Origin: Halocaridina rubra
Taxonomy: Eukaryota; Arthropoda; Malacostraca; Decapoda; Atyidae
Assembly (NCBI GenBank): GCA_037179515.1
Contig: JAXCGZ010022180.1
Location: forward strand, 1-16,678
Direction: 5' to 3'
Length of the DNA stretch: 16,678 nucleotides
Shown: positions 7,444 through 14,041 of the stretch, piece by piece
Position numbering within the stretch: position 1 is the first letter of the stretch
Layout of the letters: each line of letters begins with the position of its first letter
Notes under the pieces: generated by a model
What the model was told of the DNA's origin: nothing
The model's input: the letters and a program-made list of their open reading frames with translations, nothing else
Database searches by the model: none
Made by a program: the position numbers and the translations under genes

Positions 7444-10266
7444 TTGTTATACACAAATGCTGATGGATTAGCTGGTAAGGCAGTAGAATTAAAAGATAGG
7501 ATTCACAACAGTAAGGCAGATATAGTAGCAATTACAGAGACTAAGTTGAGTGAGGACATAAACAGTGTCACAGTTTTTCCTAAGGGCTTCAGAATACTAA
7601 GGGTCGAAAGATCTGAGAGGACTGGTGGAGGGATAGCACTGCTCATAAGTGAGAGGATTCAAGTTGAAGAGATAAACTTGGCTATAGAAAGTGAGTTCAG
7701 GGAATTTCTTGTTGCTCGCATAAATACTGGGTCAGAGAGCATTATAATAACTGTTGTATACAACCCACCAAGGAACCAAAGTAGGCTTGAAATTTATGAG
7801 GAAAGTCATATAGGTACGATTGAAGTCATAAACTCAGTTGTTAACATGGCGCGGGAGAAAAAATGTAGGATTTTGATTATGGGAGACTTTAATCATAAAG
7901 AGATAGATTGGATAAATCTTGACCCACACAGTGGTGAGGACTCCTTTGGGGCAAGATTCCTAGATTGCGTACAAGGGAATTTCCTACACCAACATGTAAT
8001 GGAACCAACAAGAGCCAGGGGTGGGGATGAGCCATCACTACTTGATCTGGTGTTCACAGATAATGTGTTGGATATTGAAAATATTGAGTATGAACCATCA
8101 ATTGGAAAGAGTGACCACTGTGTGTTGTTGATGGAGTATATCATTGAAGACATTCTTCCTGAGAGTAGAGGCACTGAGGACATGAGGAGGAACTATCAGA
8201 AAGGAGATTACATCAAAATGAATGAGCTTTTTGCAGTTATTGACTGGAGAACCTTATTTTACAACAAATCTGTACAAGAAATGTATGACATCTTTTGTGA
8301 GAAATATGGGAAGATAGTAGATTGCTGCATACCTGTCACCAAAGTAGGTGTAATTCATGCCAGAGAGAAATGGTTCGATAATGGGTGTAAAAGAGCTAAG
8401 GAGTGGAGAGACAAATGCTGGAAAAGGTATAGGAGGAGAAAAAACATAAATGCCTGGCAAACCTACAAAAGAGCAAGAAATGACTACCTAAGTAAAAGGA
8501 GAGAGGCAGAGAAAGATTATGAGAGGGACATCACCAGGAAGGCGAAAGAAAATCCCAAGCTTTTCCACAGCTTTATCAGAGGAAAACTGAAGGTAAAAGA
8601 ACAGGTTTTAAGGCTAAAGAGAGCGGATGGAAGCATCACTGAGACGGACGAAGAGATCTGCAAAGAATTGAACAAGGAGTTTCAGTCAGTATTTACAGTA
8701 GAAAATACCCCACCCCCTCAGATTGCAGTGATAGAAGCTCAAGGGCCGGTATTAGAGAACATCAACCTTACAGCCACAGAGGTATGCAAAGCGCTGATGG
8801 ATTTAGATGTTCATAAAGCTACAGGTCCTGATGACATATCCCCTCATGTGCTTAAAAAATGCGCAAACACAATATCAGTGGCACTAAGTATCATATTTAA
8901 GGAGTCATTGGAGTCGGGGGAGATTCCAAGATGCTGGAAACAAGCAAATGTGATACCTATCTTCAAAAAGGGAAGGAGGGATACGGCTCTGAACTATAGA
9001 CCAGTTTCCTTGACCAGCATAGTTTGCAAAGTTATGGAGAAACTACTAAGGAAACATATCTCTCTTCACTTGGAATCCTTCAACTTTTTGTCAGTGAGGC
9101 AACATGGCTTCAGAGAAGGAAGATCAACAGTAACAAACTTATTAGAATTTTATGATGAGGTAAGCCAAATCTTACAGGAAAGAGAGGGCTGGGCAGATTG
9201 CATATTCCTAGACTTCCAGAAAGCGTTTGACACTGTTCCACATGGGAGACTTATTAGGAAGCTGCAATCAATGGCTAGAATAGGTGGAAATGTCTTGGAA
9301 TGGATAAAAACTTACTTAGAAGGAAGGGAACAGAGGGTTAGAGTAAGACACTCAGTGTCTGAATGGAGAAGAGTTAGTAGTGGAGTTCCACAGGGTTCAG
9401 TTTTAGGGCCACTTTTGTTCCTTGTATATGTAAATGACCTACCAGAGTCTGTAATTTCATTCATGAATATGTTTGCAGATGATGCAAAGATTGTGAAGAA
9501 AGTAAAAAACGAGAACAATGGTAGAGAACTTCAGGAGGATCTAAATAATCTGCATGAGTGGTCAGAAAAGTGGCTAATGAAATTCAATACCTCAAAATGT
9601 AAGGTAATGAGAATGGGTACAAGTGCAAGAAGGCCCAAGCTTGACTACTCGGTGGCTGGAGTACAACTTCAGGAGACAGAAAATGAGAGAGATCTAGGAG
9701 TAAACATATTGGCAGATTTGTCTCCAGAAATACATATAAATGGCGTAGTAAGGGCAGCATATGCATTCTTATCAAATGTAAGGGTAGCCTTCAGGCACAT
9801 GGACAAGGAAATGTTCAGAAATATTTATGTAACCTATGTGAGGCCAAAACTCGAATATGCAGCCCCCTTTTGGAATCCGCACTTGAAAAAGCACATAGCT
9901 AAGCTTGAAAAAGTTCAAAGACATGCCACGAAACTGGTGCCAGAAATACGCAATCTCAGTTATGATGAGAGGCTGAGGGAATTAGACTTGCCATCACTCG
10001 AAGCTAGAAGAGTAAGGGGGGATATGGTGACAGTCTTTAAATTCCTTCATGGTTATGATAGAGTGGATAGGGATCGATATTTCGATATGGCTGGCTCTAG
10101 AACTAGAGGTCATAGTTTGAAGCTTCGGAAGAAAACTTGTTTGCAGGATGTAAGGAAATACTTTTTCAGTGTAAGAGTAGTTGATAATTGGAATTCGCTA
10201 AGCGAGGAGGTAGTTAATGCTACCTCAATCCATAGTTTTAAGGACAGGTATGATAAGTATCACTAA
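7444..10266 (+). CDS. C1 ORF2: APE endonuclease-reverse transcriptase, intact
   Basis: A 940-codon open frame counted from a TTG. There is no ATG at the head, and the frame is open upstream to 7348, so translation probably enters from ORF1. The EN domain (about 1-232) has Asn5, Glu32 (TETK), Tyr106 (VYNPP), Asp148/Asn150 (MGDFN), Asp201 (LLDLVFT) and Asp224/His225 (SDH): a full catalytic set. A basic linker follows (about 240-430). RT (about 440-720) has NYRPVSLTS, Asp590 in FLDFQKAFD, GVPQGS from 647 and FADD at 677-680. The C-terminal region has RDLGV, VRPKLEY and TKLVPE blocks shared by CR1-like elements and ends in SFKDRYDKYH. Expected role: nicks DNA and primes cDNA from element RNA. It is intact by inspection, though its ORF1 partner is truncated. 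Confidence 0.93.
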   Translation: MLYTNADGLAGKAVELKDRIHNSKADIVAITETKLSEDINSVTVFPKGFRILRVERSERTGGGIALLISERIQVEEINLAIESEFREFLVARINTGSESIIITVVYNPPRNQSRLEIYEESHIGTIEVINSVVNMAREKKCRILIMGDFNHKEIDWINLDPHSGEDSFGARFLDCVQGNFLHQHVMEPTRARGGDEPSLLDLVFTDNVLDIENIEYEPSIGKSDHCVLLMEYIIEDILPESRGTEDMRRNYQKGDYIKMNELFAVIDWRTLFYNKSVQEMYDIFCEKYGKIVDCCIPVTKVGVIHAREKWFDNGCKRAKEWRDKCWKRYRRRKNINAWQTYKRARNDYLSKRREAEKDYERDITRKAKENPKLFHSFIRGKLKVKEQVLRLKRADGSITETDEEICKELNKEFQSVFTVENTPPPQIAVIEAQGPVLENINLTATEVCKALMDLDVHKATGPDDISPHVLKKCANTISVALSIIFKESLESGEIPRCWKQANVIPIFKKGRRDTALNYRPVSLTSIVCKVMEKLLRKHISLHLESFNFLSVRQHGFREGRSTVTNLLEFYDEVSQILQEREGWADCIFLDFQKAFDTVPHGRLIRKLQSMARIGGNVLEWIKTYLEGREQRVRVRHSVSEWRRVSSGVPQGSVLGPLLFLVYVNDLPESVISFMNMFADDAKIVKKVKNENNGRELQEDLNNLHEWSEKWLMKFNTSKCKVMRMGTSARRPKLDYSVAGVQLQETENERDLGVNILADLSPEIHINGVVRAAYAFLSNVRVAFRHMDKEMFRNIYVTYVRPKLEYAAPFWNPHLKKHIAKLEKVQRHATKLVPEIRNLSYDERLRELDLPSLEARRVRGDMVTVFKFLHGYDRVDRDRYFDMAGSRTRGHSLKLRKKTCLQDVRKYFFSVRVVDNWNSLSEEVVNATSIHSFKDRYDKYH

Positions 10267-10291
10267 GTCTAAAAATGGAACCGATCAGGAG

Positions 10292-10324
10292 ACGGGAAGA
10301 TACGAGCTTTGGGCTCTTTCCCGT
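10292..10324 (+). other. 3'UTR hairpin of C1
   Basis: ACGGGAA (10292-10298) pairs with TTCCCGT (10318-10324), and inside it GAGC (10304-10307) pairs with GCTC (10313-10316) around a TTTGG loop. The hairpin sits between the ORF2 stop and the tandem tail and is repeated exactly in C2. RNA structures here are typical of what LINE RT recognises, but recognition is inferred. Confidence 0.55.
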
Positions 10325-10327
10325 AAA

Positions 10328-10363
10328 CACAATTAGGTAATCACAATTAGGTAATCACACACA
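10328..10363 (+). repeat. C1 tail: two CACAATTAGGTAAT units then (CA)4
   Basis: Two perfect 14-nt units (10328-10341, 10342-10355) are followed by CACACACA (10356-10363), after which C2 begins. The unit itself starts with CACA, so tail and microsatellite merge without a visible seam. Unit number differs between copies (two here, one in C2, at least two in C3). Confidence 0.9.
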
Positions 10364-10364
10364 T

Positions 10365-11111
10365 GTTAGTTCACTGCTCTCTTCTGAGAGAGACGAGATT
10401 GCTGCTTGGAATGTTCAGATTAAGGAAAACATTGAACAGTTCAGAAAAGAGTTCCAGGAGCTGAATATGGAAAATGATGCCATGAAAACGTCCTTTGCTG
10501 ATGCACTAAAGGGGAATGTGGCAGTAAAAGAGGCTGTAAAGGTGGTGGCACTGGAAAACATACAAACAGTTGACTATAAAGAGACAGTAATCGAAAAAAT
10601 GAAAGACGTTGTGATGGAAAGGGCAAACCCACTCATCAGACAGGCACTTGATAAGGAGAAGACAGTGGTAATCTCAGGCATAAGTGAATCCCAGGAGCCA
10701 ACATGGCAGGGGAGACTTGAAGAAAATAAAGCTAGGGTTGTAGACCTGATAAGAAAGCTTGGAGTAGTATGTGGTCCTGAGGATATTGTAAACATACACC
10801 AACTAGGTAAATATTCGAGGGAAGGAAAGCCGAGACCAACAAAAGTAACCTTTGAGAGAGGGGAGACATGTAGGGAAATATTGTTGAGAAAAAAAAGTCT
10901 AAAAGACCTTCAAGAATGCAAAGAAGTGTTCATTAGACGATACAGAACACAGGAAGAGATGGGAAAGATCAAAAACTTGTTGCAAGAGGCAAGAAGGTTA
11001 AATGATGAAAGAAATGAAGAAGAGAAGAACAATTTTCGTTACAGAATACTTCCAGACAAAGGGGAGATAAAGAAGATAATAACAGAAGATCAGGGGATGG
11101 GGCCTCATTAA
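10365..11111 (+). pseudogene. C2 ORF1, 5'-truncated RNA-binding protein
   Basis: An open 248-codon frame entering from the C1-C2 junction; the ATG at 10467 (214 residues from there) is probably an internal Met, because the 34 codons before it look like genuine coiled-coil sequence (IKENIEQFRKEFQELN). The first part is therefore a likely oligomerising helix. From about residue 66 after that ATG comes VVISGISE, then an alpha/beta stretch with IHQLGKY and RPTKVTF, resembling the RRM-like core of LINE ORF1 proteins, followed by a charged Arg/Lys/Glu helix (about 140-188). Expected role: element RNA chaperone, packaging RNA with ORF2 protein. It ends at TAA 11109-11111, overlapping the -1 frame that becomes ORF2. 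No zinc knuckle is seen. The family assignment is by pattern only. Confidence 0.78.
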
Positions 11112-11113
11112 GA

Positions 11114-13936
11114 TTGTTATACACAAATGCTGATGGATTAGCTGGTAAGGCAGTAGAATTAAAAGATAGGATTCACAACAGTAAGGCAGATATAGTAGCA
11201 ATTACAGAGACTAAGTTGAGTGAGGACATAAACAGTGTCACAGTTTTTCCTAAGGGCTTCAGAATACTAAGGGTCGAAAGATCTGAGAGGACTGGTGGAG
11301 GGATAGCACTGCTCATAAGTGAGAGGATTCAAGTTGAAGAAATAAACTTGGCTATAGAAAGTGAGTTCAGGGAATTTCTTGTTGCTCGCATAAATACTGG
11401 GTCAGAGAGCATTATAATAACTGTTGTATACAACCCACCAAGGAACCAAAATAGGCTTGAAATTTATGAGGAAAGTCATATAGGTACGATTGAAGTCATA
11501 AACTCAGTTGTTAACATGGCGCGGGAGAAAAAATGTAGGATTTTGATTATGGGAGACTTTAATCATAAAGAGATAGATTGGATAAATCTTGACCCACACA
11601 GTGGTGAGGACTCATTTGGGGCAAGATTCCTAGATTGCGTACAAGGGAATTTCCTACACCAACATGTAATGGAACCAACAAGAGCCAGGGGTGGGGATGA
11701 GCCATCACTACTTGATCTGGTGTTCACAGATAATGTGTTGGATATTGAAAATATTGAGTATGAACCACCAATTGGAAAGAGTGACCACTGTGTGTTGTTG
11801 ATGGAGTATATCATTGAAGACATTCTTCCTGAGAGTAGAGGCACTGAGGACATGAGGAGGAACTATCCGAAAGGAGATTACATCAAAATGAATGAGCTTT
11901 TTGCAGTTATTGACTGGAGAACCTTATTTTACAACAAATCTGTACAAGAAATGTATGACATCTTTTGTGAGAAATATGGGAAGATAGTAGATTGCTGCAT
12001 ACCTGTCACCAAAGTAGGTGTAATTCATGCCAGAGAGAAATGGTTCGATAATGGGTGTAAAAGAGCTAAGGAGTGGAGAGACAAATGCTGGAAAAGGTAT
12101 AGGAGGAGAAAAAACATAAATGCCTGGCAAACCTACAAAAGAGCAAGAAATGACTACCTAAGTAAAAGGAGAGAGGCAGAGAGAGATTATGAGAGGGACA
12201 TCACCAGGAAGGCTAAAGAAAATCCCAAGCTTTTCCACAGCTTTATCAGAGGAAAACTGAAGGTAAAAGAACAGGTTTTAAGGCTAAAGAGAGCGGATGG
12301 AAGCATCACTGAGACGGACGAAGAGATCTGCAAAGAATTGAACAAGGAGTTTCAGTCAGTATTTACAGTAGAAAATACCCCACCCCCTCAGATTGCAGTG
12401 ATAGAAGCTCAAGGGCCGGTACTAGAGAACATCAACCTTACAGCCACAGAGGTATGCAAAGCGCTGATGGATTTAGATGTTCATAAAGCTACAGGTCCTG
12501 ATGACATATCCCCTCATGTGCTTAAAAAATGCGCAAACACAATATCAGTGGCACTAAGTATCATATTTAAGGAGTCACTGGAGTCGGGGGAGATTCCAAG
12601 ATGCTGGAAACAAGCAAATGTGATACCTATCTTCAAAAAGGGAAGGAGGGATACGGCTCTGAACTATAGACCAGTTTCCTTGACCAGCATAGTTTGCAAA
12701 CTTATGGAGAAACTACTAAGGAAACATATCTCTCTTCACTTGGAATCCTTCAACTTTTTGTCAGTGAGGCAACATGGCTTCAAAGAAGGAAGATCAACAG
12801 TAACAAACTTATTAGAATTTTATGATGAGGTAAGCCAAATCTTACAGGAAAGAGAGGGCTGGGCAGATTGCATATTCCTAGACTTCCAGAAAGCGTTTGA
12901 CACTGTTCCACATGGGAGACTTATTAGGAAGCTGCAATCAATGGCTAGAATAGGTGGAAATGTTTTGGAATGGATAAAAACTTACTTAGAAGGAAGGGAA
13001 CAGAGGGTTAGAGTAAGACACTCAGTGTCTGAATGGAGAAGAGTTAGTAGTGGAGTTCCACAGGGTTCAGTTTTAGGGCCACTTTTGTTCCTTGTATATG
13101 TAAATGACCTACCAGAGTCTGTAAATTCATTCATGAATATGTTTGCAGATGATGCAAAGATTGTGAAGAAAGTAAAAAACGAGAACAATGGTAGAGAACT
13201 TCAGGAGGATCTAAATAATCTGCATGAGTGGTCAGAAAAGTGGCTAATGAAATTCAATACCTCAAAATGTAAGGTAATGAGAATGGGTACAAGTGCAAGA
13301 AGGCCCAAGCTTGACTACTCGGTGGCTGGAGTACAACTTCAAGAGACAGAAAATGAGAGAGATCTAGGAGTAAACATACTGGTAGATTTGTCTCCAGAAA
13401 TACATATAAATGGCGTAGTAAGGGCAGCATATGCATTCTTATCAAACGTAAGGGTAGCCTTCAGGCACATGGACAAGGAAATGTTCAGAAATATTTATGT
13501 AACCTATGTGAGGCCAAAACTCGAATATGCAGCCCCCTTTTGGAATCCGCACTTGAAAAAGCACATAGCTAAGCTTGAAAAAGTTCAAAGACATGCCACG
13601 AAACTGGTGCCAGAAATACGCAATCTCGGTTATGATGAGAGGCTGAGGGAATTAGACTTGCCATCACTCGAAGCTAGAAGAGTAAGGGGGGATATGGTGA
13701 CAGTCTTTAAATTACTTCATGGTTATGATAGAGTGGATAGGGATCGATATTTCGATATGGCTGGCTCTAGAACTAGAGGTCATAGTTTGAAGCTTCGGAA
13801 GAAAACTTGTTTGCAGGATGTAAGGAAATACTTTTTCAGTGTAAGAGTAGTTGATAATTGGAATTGGCTAAGCGAGGAGGTAGTTAATGCTATCTCAATC
13901 CATAGTTTTAAGGACAGGTATGATAAGTATCACTAA
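11114..13936 (+). CDS. C2 ORF2: APE endonuclease-reverse transcriptase, intact
   Basis: Same 940-codon architecture and the same TTG head as the C1 copy, with all EN catalytic residues (including the SDH Asp) and FADD of RT retained. Differences from C1 are scattered single substitutions, for example CKL for CKV, GFK for GFR, NLG for NLS and NWNW for NWNS, with no stop or indel. The -1 frame is open from 11018, within ORF1, and contains no ATG before the EN motif LYTNADGL. This copy has the best-preserved ORF1/ORF2 pair in the array, yet lacks the ORF1 start. Confidence 0.93.
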   Translation: MLYTNADGLAGKAVELKDRIHNSKADIVAITETKLSEDINSVTVFPKGFRILRVERSERTGGGIALLISERIQVEEINLAIESEFREFLVARINTGSESIIITVVYNPPRNQNRLEIYEESHIGTIEVINSVVNMAREKKCRILIMGDFNHKEIDWINLDPHSGEDSFGARFLDCVQGNFLHQHVMEPTRARGGDEPSLLDLVFTDNVLDIENIEYEPPIGKSDHCVLLMEYIIEDILPESRGTEDMRRNYPKGDYIKMNELFAVIDWRTLFYNKSVQEMYDIFCEKYGKIVDCCIPVTKVGVIHAREKWFDNGCKRAKEWRDKCWKRYRRRKNINAWQTYKRARNDYLSKRREAERDYERDITRKAKENPKLFHSFIRGKLKVKEQVLRLKRADGSITETDEEICKELNKEFQSVFTVENTPPPQIAVIEAQGPVLENINLTATEVCKALMDLDVHKATGPDDISPHVLKKCANTISVALSIIFKESLESGEIPRCWKQANVIPIFKKGRRDTALNYRPVSLTSIVCKLMEKLLRKHISLHLESFNFLSVRQHGFKEGRSTVTNLLEFYDEVSQILQEREGWADCIFLDFQKAFDTVPHGRLIRKLQSMARIGGNVLEWIKTYLEGREQRVRVRHSVSEWRRVSSGVPQGSVLGPLLFLVYVNDLPESVNSFMNMFADDAKIVKKVKNENNGRELQEDLNNLHEWSEKWLMKFNTSKCKVMRMGTSARRPKLDYSVAGVQLQETENERDLGVNILVDLSPEIHINGVVRAAYAFLSNVRVAFRHMDKEMFRNIYVTYVRPKLEYAAPFWNPHLKKHIAKLEKVQRHATKLVPEIRNLGYDERLRELDLPSLEARRVRGDMVTVFKLLHGYDRVDRDRYFDMAGSRTRGHSLKLRKKTCLQDVRKYFFSVRVVDNWNWLSEEVVNAISIHSFKDRYDKYH

Positions 13937-13961
13937 GTCTAAAAATGGAACCGATGAGGAG

Positions 13962-13994
13962 ACGGGAAGATACGAGCTTTGGGCTCTTTCCCGT
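13962..13994 (+). other. 3'UTR hairpin of C2
   Basis: Identical stem bases to the C1 hairpin (ACGGGAA/TTCCCGT with inner GAGC/GCTC), lying 25 nt after the ORF2 stop and directly before the tail unit. Nearby bases differ slightly (CCGATGAGG against CCGATCAGG). Confidence 0.55.
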
Positions 13995-13997
13995 AAA

Positions 13998-14039
13998 CAC
14001 AATTAGGTAATCACACACACACACACACACACACACACA
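13998..14039 (+). repeat. C2 tail: one 14-nt unit followed by (CA)14
   Basis: A single CACAATTAGGTAAT unit (13998-14011) passes directly into 28 bases of CA repeat (14012-14039). C3 sequence starts at 14040, within the EN coding region. The layout repeats that at the C1-C2 junction and at the left edge of C1. Confidence 0.92.
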
Positions 14040-14041
14040 TT

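Larger units (their letters stand above)
7111..10355 (+). mobile_element. CR1-like LINE copy C1, 5'-truncated in ORF1
   Basis: First of three head-to-tail copies of one CR1-like family. It contains the last 109 codons of ORF1, a complete open ORF2, a 3'UTR of about 60 nt with a potential hairpin, and two CACAATTAGGTAAT tail units. It is colinear with C2 at a constant offset of 3670 bp from 7111 through the end of ORF2 (10266). It is preceded by (CA)25 and followed by (CA)4. The CR1 call is based on RT motifs (HKATGPDDISP, GVPQGSVLGP, FADDAK, LMKFNTSKCKVMRMG) and on the very short 3'UTR ending in short tandem units. Confidence 0.92.
10364..14011 (+). mobile_element. CR1-like LINE copy C2, the longest of the array
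   Basis: Contains most of ORF1, complete ORF2, the 3'UTR hairpin and one tail unit. It is 5'-truncated too: the ORF1 frame is open right up to the junction at about 10364, with no in-element ATG before 10467. It is nearly identical to C1 over the shared part (about 12 amino-acid differences in 940 ORF2 codons), indicating recent activity of the family. It is preceded by (CA)4 and followed by (CA)14. Confidence 0.92.

Noticed and set aside
8254..8460. Conserved antisense ORF repeated in all three C copies (also 11924-12130 and 14582-14788)
   Set aside because: Its conservation follows from the sense ORF2 being nearly identical in the copies; no independent coding evidence.
10328..10355. Telomeric repeat (TTAGG)n
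   Set aside because: TTAGG occurs once per 14-nt unit and not in tandem; the repeat belongs to the LINE tail.
7061..14039. CRISPR-like array of repeats and spacers
   Set aside because: The repeats are microsatellites and LINE tails spaced by kilobases of coding sequence in a eukaryotic context.
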